Source: Bacteroidota bacterium (GTDB taxonomy: Bacteria > Bacteroidota > Bacteroidia > Bacteroidales > Prolixibacteraceae). Taken from it: a stretch of DNA of 5,371 nucleotides. Where the stretch lies: positions 1 through 5,371 of the forward strand of contig JAUZOB010000239.1 of NCBI GenBank assembly GCA_030706665.1. The letters are read 5' to 3'. The number at the start of each line of letters is the position of its first letter. The stretch's first letter is position 1. Positions 1 through 5,371 of this stretch are shown piece after piece. The position numbers were made by a program, and so were the translations under genes. The notes beneath the pieces are model-generated. The model saw only the letters and a program-made list of their open reading frames with translations, did no database searches and was not told where the DNA came from.

Positions 1-1362
1 ACCGGTAGTTACACCTCTGATTGCAGCGACAACCTGAAGCTGAGTTGTTCCTTCGTAAATTGTTGTAATACGGGCATCACGATAGATTCTTTCGACCGGA
101 TAGTCTTTCATAAATCCTGAACCTCCATGTATCTGGATTGCATCATATGCAAGTTGGTTACAGAATTCAGATGTCATACCTTTCAGAAGCGGAGTGTAGA
201 AATCGGCGAGTTTTTGATAACGCTTCATTTCTTCGCGTTCCTCTTTGGTTAAAGAACGTTCGCTTGAAATATGGTCGTAAGTCTTATAGATGTCAACAAA
301 ACGAGATGTTTCGTAAAGCATTGAACGAGACGCATCCAATTTTGCTTTCATATTGGTTAGCATCTCATATATTGCAGGGAATTCAATAATTGGTTTGCCA
401 AATTGCTGACGTTCCTTTGCATAAGCAAGAGCTTCGCGATATGCAGATTCAGATACCCCTACTGACTGTGCGCCGATACCAAGACGAGCACCGTTCATCA
501 ATGCCATTACATATTTGATAAGTCCCATTTTACGAGAACCGACCAATTCGGAAGGAGCATCTTTGAAAACCAGTTCGCAGGTAGGAGAACCAATGATACC
601 CATTTTGTGTTCGATACGACGAACAGTTACGCCACCGTCACGTTTGTCATATACAAACATTGACAGTCCACGACCGTCTTTTGTCCCATCTTCAGAACGG
701 GCAAGAACCAAAGCAATATCTCCATCACCATTGGTAATGAATCGTTTTACTCCATTCAAAATCCATTTCCCTGATTTTTCATCAAAATGAGCTTTCAGCT
801 GTACGGCCTGGAGGTCTGATCCGGCATCCGGTTCAGTAAGGTCCATAGCCATCGTCTCACCAGCACAAACGCGGGTCAGGTAGCGTTCTTTTTGTTCTTC
901 GGAAGCGAACTCGTTCAGAGTTTCAGCACAGTCCTGAAGTCCCCAGATATTCACAAAACCGGCATCTGCACGAGATACGATATCAGCGGCCATGATGTAA
1001 GGAACGATCGGGAAATTCAATCCGTCAAATTTACGAGGGAGCGTAATCCCCATAAGTCCGGCATGGATCAATGCATCGAGGTTTCTTTTCGTTCCGGGAG
1101 CATAAACAACGTGCCCATCTACAACTTTCGGACCTTCGGCATCAACTCCTTCTGCATTCGGTGCAATAATGTCGCCACAAATCTCTCCAATAACGTCAAG
1201 AACTTTGTCATAGCTATCCATTGCATCCTCGAAATCGAGGGGAGCATAGTCGAACTTATCTTTATCCGAGAAATTCCTTTCCTTCAGCTTGACAATCTTC
1301 TCCATCATCGGATGGGTCAAGTGGAATTTCAGGTCTTTATTATCGATATAAAAGTTTGCCAT
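1..1362 (-). CDS. Acyl-CoA dehydrogenase, long form, C-terminus cut off by the window edge
   Basis: FAD-dependent flavoenzyme that interconverts an acyl-CoA and its trans-2-enoyl-CoA, passing electrons to ETF. The visible 454 residues start at an ATG preceded by an A-rich leader. Family motifs appear in order: LTEPDAGSD at 175-183 (flavin/substrate loop), WILNGVKRFITNGD at 200-213, the AKERQQFGKPI stretch at 315-325, QIHGGSGF at 410-417 and IYEGTTQLQ at 435-443, whose Glu437 aligns with the catalytic base of short-chain acyl-CoA dehydrogenases. A charged insertion at about 355-395 lengthens the C-terminal helical domain relative to classic enzymes of about 380 residues. There is no stop before the window edge, so the protein belongs to the longer class (typically about 560-600 residues) with an extra C-terminal domain. 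It is the third gene of the etfB-etfA operon, 43 bp after etfA, which makes it the probable redox partner of that ETF. Chain-length preference cannot be read from sequence; short-chain (butyryl/crotonyl) is a plausible inference only. Confidence 0.96.
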   Translation of the reverse strand, partial: MANFYIDNKDLKFHLTHPMMEKIVKLKERNFSDKDKFDYAPLDFEDAMDSYDKVLDVIGEICGDIIAPNAEGVDAEGPKVVDGHVVYAPGTKRNLDALIHAGLMGITLPRKFDGLNFPIVPYIMAADIVSRADAGFVNIWGLQDCAETLNEFASEEQKERYLTRVCAGETMAMDLTEPDAGSDLQAVQLKAHFDEKSGKWILNGVKRFITNGDGDIALVLARSEDGTKDGRGLSMFVYDKRDGGVTVRRIEHKMGIIGSPTCELVFKDAPSELVGSRKMGLIKYVMALMNGARLGIGAQSVGVSESAYREALAYAKERQQFGKPIIEFPAIYEMLTNMKAKLDASRSMLYETSRFVDIYKTYDHISSERSLTKEEREEMKRYQKLADFYTPLLKGMTSEFCNQLAYDAIQIHGGSGFMKDYPVERIYRDARITTIYEGTTQLQVVAAIRGVTTG

Positions 1363-1405
1363 TTTTGATTCAATTTAACCGTTCGTACGGCATTTTGTAC
1401 AAAAA

Positions 1406-2425
1406 CTACTTAGTATTACTCTTGTAGAATTTGATCATTTTCGATACAACTTCCACAACATCTCCAATGATGACATAATCTGCGATGCTATTAATCGGAG
1501 CATCGGGATCGTTATTAATAGAGATGATCTGAGCAGACTCATCCATTCCGGCTCTATGCTGAACCTGGCCTGAGATTCCACAAGCGATATAAAGTTTAGG
1601 GCGAACAGTAACACCTGTTTGTCCAATCTGACGATCGTGTTCGGTATAACCTGCATCGACAGCAGCACGCGAAGCACCTACTTCGCCGCCGAGTACTTCA
1701 GCAAGTTCATGAAGCAACTTAAAGTTTTCTTTGGATCCTACCCCGTAACCACCGGCAACGACAATCGGAGCCCCTTTAATATTGATCTTGCTTTTTTCAA
1801 GATGCCTGCTGACAACTTCTACTACGAAATCGACATCAGATACATATTTTGAAACGTCAAGCTTATTCAGGGTACCTTTATATTTAGGATCTCTTATTTC
1901 TTTTTTCATCACACCCTCGCGAACAGTCGCCATTTGAGGACGGCATTCAGGGTTAATGATGGTTGCAATAATGTTTCCTCCGAAAGCTGGTCTGATCTGA
2001 TAAAGCAGATTTTCATAAACTTTACCGGCCTTCTTGTCTTCGTGTCCACCGATTACCAAACTGGTACAGTCAGCAGTTAAACCACTGTGAAGAGCAGAAG
2101 ATACTCGCGGACCAAGGTCACGGCCAATGCTTGATGCTCCCATTAGAGCAATTTGCGGTTTTTCTTCTTTGAATAAACCGATTACTATTGAAGCATGGGG
2201 ATTTGTTGTATAAGGATACAGACGAGCGTCATCAGCTACATGAAGAACATCTACGCCATAAGGGAAGATCTGAGCTTCGATCCCATCAAGATTTGATCCG
2301 ATGGCAATGGCTTCGAGGTTACATTTCAGCTCATCGGCAAGAGAACGGCCTTTGGTTAGCAGTTCCTGACTTACCTCGGCTACTTTCCCTTCATCGACTT
2401 CACAATAAACAAAAATACTGTTCAT
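1406..2425 (-). CDS. etfA: Electron transfer flavoprotein, alpha subunit
   Basis: FAD-carrying large subunit of the heterodimeric electron transfer flavoprotein; with EtfB it moves electrons to or from the acyl-CoA dehydrogenase encoded just downstream. At 339 residues it is the normal length for the family, with no ferredoxin-like N-terminal extension. The N-terminal Rossmann-like domain carries the typical GRDLGPRVSSALHSGLTADC stretch (101-120). The C-terminal FAD domain (about 218-335) is highly conserved: GGYGVGSKENF (225-235), VGASRAAVDAGY (249-260, with the flavin-contacting Arg253), QIGQTG (266-271), GISGQVQH (283-290, with the flavin-contacting His290) and NNDPDAPI near 304-311. All expected FAD-binding positions are present, so the protein should be functional. 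Its ATG lies 32 bp after the etfB stop and its TAG lies 43 bp before the dehydrogenase start, consistent with one transcript. No Shine-Dalgarno sequence is visible, only the A/T-rich leader usual in Bacteroidota. Confidence 0.98.
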   Translation of the reverse strand: MNSIFVYCEVDEGKVAEVSQELLTKGRSLADELKCNLEAIAIGSNLDGIEAQIFPYGVDVLHVADDARLYPYTTNPHASIVIGLFKEEKPQIALMGASSIGRDLGPRVSSALHSGLTADCTSLVIGGHEDKKAGKVYENLLYQIRPAFGGNIIATIINPECRPQMATVREGVMKKEIRDPKYKGTLNKLDVSKYVSDVDFVVEVVSRHLEKSKINIKGAPIVVAGGYGVGSKENFKLLHELAEVLGGEVGASRAAVDAGYTEHDRQIGQTGVTVRPKLYIACGISGQVQHRAGMDESAQIISINNDPDAPINSIADYVIIGDVVEVVSKMIKFYKSNTK

Positions 2426-2457
2426 TATTTTGTGCTATTAAATTTCTGAATAATGAA

Positions 2458-3333
2458 TTAACCAATAACGTGACTTGCAATCAGTTCCTTCATGAGATTA
2501 TCAATTTCATCATCCGAAGGAGTCATCTTTTTAGCTTCTTTAGCCTGAAGGACAATACTTTCGATATTCTTCACTTTTGTTGGCGAACCCGTGAGTCCCA
2601 ATTGTGAAGCATCAGTATCAATGTCATTTACGGTGAATTCACGAATTGTCAGATAAGGCCTATCATTACACAACTGTATGTAATCTTCCGAAGTATTCTG
2701 AGTCTCAGAAACAGACAGTGCATGTTTATACTTCATTATTAATTTGGCATTGCGCGTACGACAATCCGGAGCTGAACTGGTAACAGTAACCAGAACCGGC
2801 AGAGGACATGTTACATCTTCCACTCCGTTTTCCAGACGACGTGTTACTTTGATCTTTCCATCCGACTCTGCGACAACCTTCTCAGCATAGGTAATTTGAG
2901 GCAAACCAAGTTTTTCAGCAACCTGAGGCCCTACCTGAGCAGTATCACCGTCAATAGCCTGACGGCCAGCGACTATCATATCGTATTCCCCAATTTTGCG
3001 AATTGCCTGCGAAATAGCATAAGAAGTGGCAAGAGTATCTGACCCTGCGAATGCGCGGTCTGTTAGCAATACACCATCATCTGCACCCCGATAAAGGCCT
3101 TCTCTGATAATCTCAGAAGCACGACTTGGTCCCATGGTAAGGATAGTCACAGTTGTGCCGGGTATTTGGTCTTTAATTTCTAATGCTTGTTCCAAAGCAT
3201 TAAGATCTTCCGGGTTGAAAATGGCAGGAAGAGCTGCACGGTTCACTGTTCCGTCAGCTTTCATCGCATCCTTGCCAACATTCCGGGTGTCAGGCACTTG
3301 CTTTGCAAGAACAATAATCTTTAATCCCTTCAT
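2458..3333 (-). CDS. etfB: Electron transfer flavoprotein, beta subunit (bifurcation-type motif)
   Basis: Small ETF subunit. It partners EtfA, docks the acyl-CoA dehydrogenase through its recognition loop, and binds AMP (non-bifurcating ETFs) or a second FAD (bifurcating ETFs). The N-terminus IIVLAKQVPDTRNV (6-19) and the SPTKVKNIES stretch (250-259) are classic. Residues 123-136 read GRQAIDGDTAQVGP, as in clostridial butyryl-CoA dehydrogenase/EtfAB complexes; human and Paracoccus ETF have a DDDxNQTGQ-type sequence there. The protein is 291 residues, longer than the usual 250-265. The extra residues fall at about 204-226, right after the recognition-loop helix (NAKLIMKYK, 195-203); as I recall, long EtfB proteins of this kind are common in Bacteroidota. 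The ATG at 3333 is the only start that gives the normal N-terminus, and it lies about 30 bp downstream of a good Bacteroidota -7 box. It is the first gene of the etfB-etfA-dehydrogenase operon. The bifurcating role is inference from the motif. Confidence 0.98.
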   Translation of the reverse strand: MKGLKIIVLAKQVPDTRNVGKDAMKADGTVNRAALPAIFNPEDLNALEQALEIKDQIPGTTVTILTMGPSRASEIIREGLYRGADDGVLLTDRAFAGSDTLATSYAISQAIRKIGEYDMIVAGRQAIDGDTAQVGPQVAEKLGLPQITYAEKVVAESDGKIKVTRRLENGVEDVTCPLPVLVTVTSSAPDCRTRNAKLIMKYKHALSVSETQNTSEDYIQLCNDRPYLTIREFTVNDIDTDASQLGLTGSPTKVKNIESIVLQAKEAKKMTPSDDEIDNLMKELIASHVIG

Positions 3334-3362
3334 GTTTGTTTACATTTTTTAAATAAGGCGAG

Positions 3363-3394
3363 CAAATATAAAAATTCAAGCTTTAGAAATCAAG
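3363..3394 (-). promoter_or_regulatory. Bacteroidota-type promoter of the etfB-etfA-dehydrogenase operon
   Basis: On the minus strand, TATATTTG (3363-3370) matches the TAnnTTTG -7 consensus of the Bacteroidota primary sigma factor exactly. A -33-like element CTTG (3391-3394; consensus TTTG, 3 of 4) lies 20 bp upstream, within the accepted 19-21 bp. Transcription would begin near 3356, giving a leader of about 20 nt before the etfB ATG. That leader is A-rich with no Shine-Dalgarno sequence, as is usual in the phylum. No comparable element was noticed in the two short gaps inside the operon. Confidence 0.75.
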
Positions 3395-3429
3395 CGATTA
3401 AGAATCGGGAAGTGAATCATTTCAAAATA

Positions 3430-3447
3430 ATTTCATTTAAATGGAAT
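3430..3447. repeat. AT-rich 18-bp imperfect inverted repeat upstream of the etf promoter
   Basis: ATTTCATTTAAATGGAAT is a dyad in which 8 of 9 base pairs match, including a perfect 10-bp core CATTTAAATG (3434-3443). It lies about 36 bp upstream of the -33-like element of the etfB promoter, and a further ATTTCA copy occurs at 3419-3424. It could be an operator for a dimeric regulator, but AT-rich palindromes also arise by chance in AT-rich spacers, and no regulator gene is in the window. Confidence 0.25.
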
Positions 3448-3576
3448 GGAATTCTCCTCCTCTTAAAACAAAAAAACAGCGTATAAAGCTAGAAGTAAGC
3501 AATTAGAACAATCAACCAATATTTTCAAAAGTTTATCTAACGCCTTAACCATGCACTAATTTGGAATCATTATATA

Positions 3577-3666
3577 CTATTTTGACGATAGATCAGGAGC
3601 TTTCCTAATTGTCATAATTCTTTCAAGAAGCGGATCATTGGGGTTCTCCAGACCGTTGTTCACCAT
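3577..3666 (-). CDS. Doubtful 29-codon ORF in the intergenic gap
   Basis: An ATG-initiated ORF of 29 codons ending in TAG; the peptide begins MVNNGLENPNDPLLERIMTI and ends RKAPDLSSK. It is immediately preceded by an in-frame TAA, so it is not the tail of a longer frame. The composition, with an amphipathic LLERIMTIRK segment, looks more protein-like than random AT-rich spacer, but I recognise no family. It could be a small protein, a remnant of a decayed gene, or chance. No promoter or ribosome-binding signal supports it. Confidence 0.15.
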   Translation of the reverse strand: MVNNGLENPNDPLLERIMTIRKAPDLSSK

Positions 3667-3736
3667 TTACGATCGGTTCTTAATATGTCTTTCTGTCCCC
3701 TGTTTTCCTGACTTGTTTATTTACAGTATCGCTATT

Positions 3737-3844
3737 TTATCTGTTCTTAGGATGTATTTTGCTTTCTCTCATAAACAGATTTTGCGAACAGGTATCGTGC
3801 CGATCCATTTTACGGATTTTGTCGTTTATTTCAGACAGCGACAT
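3737..3844 (-). CDS. Doubtful 35-codon ORF overlapping the MATE stop codon
   Basis: Its ATG shares one base with the TGA stop of the MATE gene (TGATG), an arrangement typical of translational coupling. The 35-residue product begins MSLSEINDKIRKMDRHDTCS, is strongly polar and charged, has no membrane segment or signal peptide, and ends at TAA. I recognise no family. If real it would be translated with the efflux pump. Its shortness and the AT-rich spacer around it make chance a serious alternative. Confidence 0.22.
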   Translation of the reverse strand: MSLSEINDKIRKMDRHDTCSQNLFMRESKIHPKNR

Positions 3845-5193
3845 CAGTAAGATCGCTTAATCAACGACTTGCTGTACCTATTAAAACGAAGAAAGAAGGT
3901 GGATGCTGCAAACATTAATCCGGCTAAAAAGCCGATCCAGATTCCGACAGGCCCCAATTTAAAGATAAAAGCACACAAGTAGCTAATTGGCAAGGTGATG
4001 ACAATGTATGAGAAGAAAGCCAGATACATAGGCGTTTTCACGTCTGCCACTCCCCTTAAAGCTCCAAGGGAAACAACCTGCAGTCCGTCGAAGATCTGGA
4101 AGAATCCGGCAACGATAAGCAGTTCGGCAGCCAGGGTGATCACTTTAGGATCAGCAGTGAACAGCTGTGGCAAGACATTTCTGAATAGCATGAACAAGCA
4201 TGCAGAGATTGTCATAAATCCCAGGACCATATGGAACGAGGCGAATGCAGCATGCCGCATTTCCTTAAAACGATGTGCTCCCAGCTGATGGCTTACCCTG
4301 ATTGTGGTTCCGGAAGATATTCCCGTGGATACCATAAAGGTCATTGTAGCCAATGTCAATGCTATTTGATGAGAGGCCAAAGGAACATCGCCGAACCATC
4401 CCATCATAATTGAGCCCAGACTGAAAGCCAATACTTCAATGATCATCTGTCCTCCGATTGGGGTTCCTATTTTTGACAATCTTGAAACAACCTGAATGCT
4501 GAAGTCCGATTGTCTGAAAAAGTAAAAGTAGCGTCTGAAATTATCCTTTTTCAGAAATACGACAAGCATGGCGATAGGCATCGTAATTCTTGCAATTAAA
4601 GTAGCGACACTCGAGCCGATCATTCCCAGATGAGGGAATCCGAACTTCCCGTATATCAGCAGATAATTCAGAATGATATTCACAACGTTTATCCAAATCG
4701 TGATATACATTGAAACCTTTGTATTGCCAATACCTTCGGCAAATTGTTTAAATGAAAAGAATAACAAAAAGGGGATGATGGAAATCACCAGGATTCGATA
4801 AAACGGAACCGCAAGTTTCACAACTTCTGCCGGTTGCCCCATCCTATCCATAAAGAACGACAACCCAAACATGATAAGCGTAAGAACAAAGGAAATCAGA
4901 AGATTCGTCAGCAATGAGTTTTGGAATAATCTGGCAGCTTCGCGGAACCGGCCTTTCCCAAATGCTTTTCCGACCAGAGGTGTTAATCCGAACGAGAATC
5001 CCATTCCAAATATTAACCCGTTAATAAATACAGATCCGGCAAAGGAAGCAGCAGCAAGTTGAGCTGTGCCCAGATGTCCAACCATGATATTATCGACAAA
5101 CTGAACCAGCACTTGTCCGACCTGGGAAAATATTACCGGAACAGCAATTGCCAGATTCCTTTTATAATATGGGAAGTATTCTTTAAACCTCAT
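3844..5193 (-). CDS. MATE-family cation-coupled multidrug efflux transporter, NorM type
   Basis: Inner-membrane antiporter expected to export organic cations, drugs or metabolites in exchange for Na+ or H+. The 449-residue length is normal for MATE proteins and the hydrophobic pattern fits 12 helices in two homologous six-helix halves, with a polar cytoplasmic linker around 212-240. Features of the NorM branch are visible: FVDNIMVGHLG (32-42, Asp34), IIEVLAFSLG (251-260, Glu254) and FDGLQVVSLGALRG (368-381, Asp370). Asp34, Glu254 and Asp370 line up with the acidic cation-site residues known in Vibrio cholerae NorM. The VGKAFGKGRFREAARLFQ segment (74-91) and its second-half counterpart SHQLGAHRFKEMRHAA (301-316) are the conserved loops after helices 2 and 8. 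The start ATG at 5193 precedes the normal N-terminal helix and lies about 20 bp after a -7 box. The substrate cannot be told from sequence. It has its own promoter, and a terminator separates it from the gene upstream, so a link with the etf operon is not implied. Confidence 0.95.
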   Translation of the reverse strand: MRFKEYFPYYKRNLAIAVPVIFSQVGQVLVQFVDNIMVGHLGTAQLAAASFAGSVFINGLIFGMGFSFGLTPLVGKAFGKGRFREAARLFQNSLLTNLLISFVLTLIMFGLSFFMDRMGQPAEVVKLAVPFYRILVISIIPFLLFFSFKQFAEGIGNTKVSMYITIWINVVNIILNYLLIYGKFGFPHLGMIGSSVATLIARITMPIAMLVVFLKKDNFRRYFYFFRQSDFSIQVVSRLSKIGTPIGGQMIIEVLAFSLGSIMMGWFGDVPLASHQIALTLATMTFMVSTGISSGTTIRVSHQLGAHRFKEMRHAAFASFHMVLGFMTISACLFMLFRNVLPQLFTADPKVITLAAELLIVAGFFQIFDGLQVVSLGALRGVADVKTPMYLAFFSYIVITLPISYLCAFIFKLGPVGIWIGFLAGLMFAASTFFLRFNRYSKSLIKRSY

Positions 5194-5213
5194 TCCAAAA
5201 ATTTAAGGGGGTG

Positions 5214-5244
5214 CAAAGTTATAATAAAAAATTCCTCGGACATA
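5214..5244 (-). promoter_or_regulatory. Bacteroidota-type promoter of the MATE transporter gene
   Basis: On the minus strand TAACTTTG (5214-5221) matches the TAnnTTTG -7 consensus exactly. TATG (5241-5244; 3 of 4 to TTTG) lies 19 bp upstream. Transcription would start near 5207, leaving a leader of only about 14 nt before the ATG. No Shine-Dalgarno sequence is present. Confidence 0.65.
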
Positions 5245-5290
5245 TGGACTTGCACCACCAAGTTATTAAATATGTACGGCACACCAAAAG

Positions 5291-5322
5291 AAAGAGGGTG
5301 TCCGAAACCGAACACCCTCTTT
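5291..5322 (-). terminator. Rho-independent terminator for the gene entering from the right edge
   Basis: A perfect 11-bp inverted repeat, AAAGAGGGTGT (5291-5301) and ACACCCTCTTT (5312-5322), flanks a 10-nt loop. Read on the minus strand the stem runs into TTTCTTTT, giving the usual hairpin plus T-rich tail. It lies about 27 bp downstream of the likeliest stop codon of the upstream gene and upstream of the MATE promoter, so it separates two transcription units. Confidence 0.85.
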
Positions 5323-5348
5323 ATATGAATTTGAAAGATTTTAATTAT

Positions 5349-5371
5349 CTACGCTTTCGCTGCAGGTCCTC
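5349..5371 (-). CDS. C-terminal end of an unidentified gene (frame uncertain)
   Basis: The terminator just downstream implies that a minus-strand gene ends here. Only 7 to 10 codons are visible. The reading chosen ends in GPAAKA and a TAG at 5349-5351. The two other frames are also open to the edge, ending RTCSESVDN with a TAA at 5341-5343 or EDLQRKRR with a TAA at 5345-5347. The stretch is too short to identify the product or settle the frame. Confidence 0.3.

Larger units (their letters stand above)
3334..3843. other. Gap of about 510 bp between the MATE gene and etfB
   Basis: This is the only long stretch without a convincing gene. It is visibly more AT-rich than the flanking genes. The etfB promoter and leader occupy 3334-3394, an AT-rich dyad lies at 3430-3447, and a run of seven A's on the plus strand (T's on the transcribed minus strand) sits near 3470-3476. 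Two short minus-strand ORFs (3577-3666 and 3737-3844) are listed separately with low confidence. No convincing hairpin-plus-T-tract terminator was found behind the MATE gene, so read-through toward etfB cannot be excluded. No tRNA or recognised riboswitch was seen. Confidence 0.6.

Noticed and set aside
892..1368. Plus-strand open frame of 158 codons opposite the acyl-CoA dehydrogenase
   Set aside because: It lies wholly antisense to a gene with all family motifs, its product resembles nothing I know, and its openness follows from codon use on the other strand.
1379..1390. Small inverted repeat CCGTTCGTACGG in the etfA-dehydrogenase spacer, possibly an intra-operon attenuator
   Set aside because: Only a 4-bp stem with no T-tract after it; too weak to terminate or attenuate.
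2188..2607. Plus-strand open frame of 139 codons spanning the etfB/etfA junction
   Set aside because: It overlaps two highly conserved minus-strand genes and their spacer, and its product has a low-complexity His/Arg/Leu-rich composition typical of shadow frames.
3461..3495. Run of T's on the minus strand as a terminator for the MATE transcript
   Set aside because: The best stem beside the T run is only about 3 bp (AGC/GCT), so it does not qualify as an intrinsic terminator.
3638..3850. Plus-strand 70-codon frame in the gap with a hydrophobic stretch, possibly a small membrane protein
   Set aside because: It begins at a TTG, has no promoter or leader signal, runs into the 3' end of the transporter gene on the opposite strand, and its hydrophobicity follows from T-rich sequence.
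5248..5263. Inverted repeat ACTTG/CAAGT just upstream of the MATE promoter
   Set aside because: Five base pairs around a 6-nt loop is within chance expectation, and no second copy was seen.
1..5371. Defence, mobile-element or CRISPR content
   Set aside because: No repeats with regular spacing, no transposase or integrase motifs, no tRNA or attachment site, and composition is uniform across the genes; nothing suggests an accessory or undescribed system.

Overview
The window reads as a piece of a Bacteroidota chromosome, most likely order Bacteroidales. Three things point there. Two genes are preceded by the Bacteroidota sigma-factor promoter pattern (a TAnnTTTG -7 box with a TTTG-like -33 element 19-20 bp upstream). 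The leaders are A/T-rich and lack Shine-Dalgarno sequences. The EtfB and acyl-CoA dehydrogenase proteins have the long forms I associate with this phylum. The species cannot be fixed from the sequence alone.

All convincing genes lie on the minus strand, so transcription runs from high to low coordinates. At the right edge are the last codons of an unidentified gene (about 5349-5371), followed by a strong 11-bp hairpin terminator (5291-5322). Next is a NorM-type MATE multidrug/cation antiporter (3844-5193) with its own promoter (5214-5244). A gap of about 510 bp (3334-3843) follows. It holds two doubtful mini-ORFs, an AT-rich dyad and the promoter of the next operon.

The left two thirds is a compact electron-transfer operon: etfB (2458-3333), etfA (1406-2425) and an acyl-CoA dehydrogenase (1-1362, cut by the left edge), separated by only 32 and 43 bp. 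The dehydrogenase should oxidise an acyl-CoA, or run as an enoyl-CoA reductase, through its FAD. EtfAB carries the electrons. EtfB has the GDTAQVGP-type motif found in clostridial flavin-bifurcating ETFs rather than the DDDxNQTGQ-type motif of mitochondrial ETF. This suggests, without proving it, that the system couples enoyl-CoA reduction by NADH to reduction of ferredoxin or flavodoxin.

I see no RNA genes, mobile elements, CRISPR arrays or other accessory system. The window looks like ordinary core metabolism plus an efflux pump. The points worth a second look are the bifurcation signature, lineage-type insertions in EtfB and the dehydrogenase, and the poorly explained gap between the efflux gene and the etf operon.
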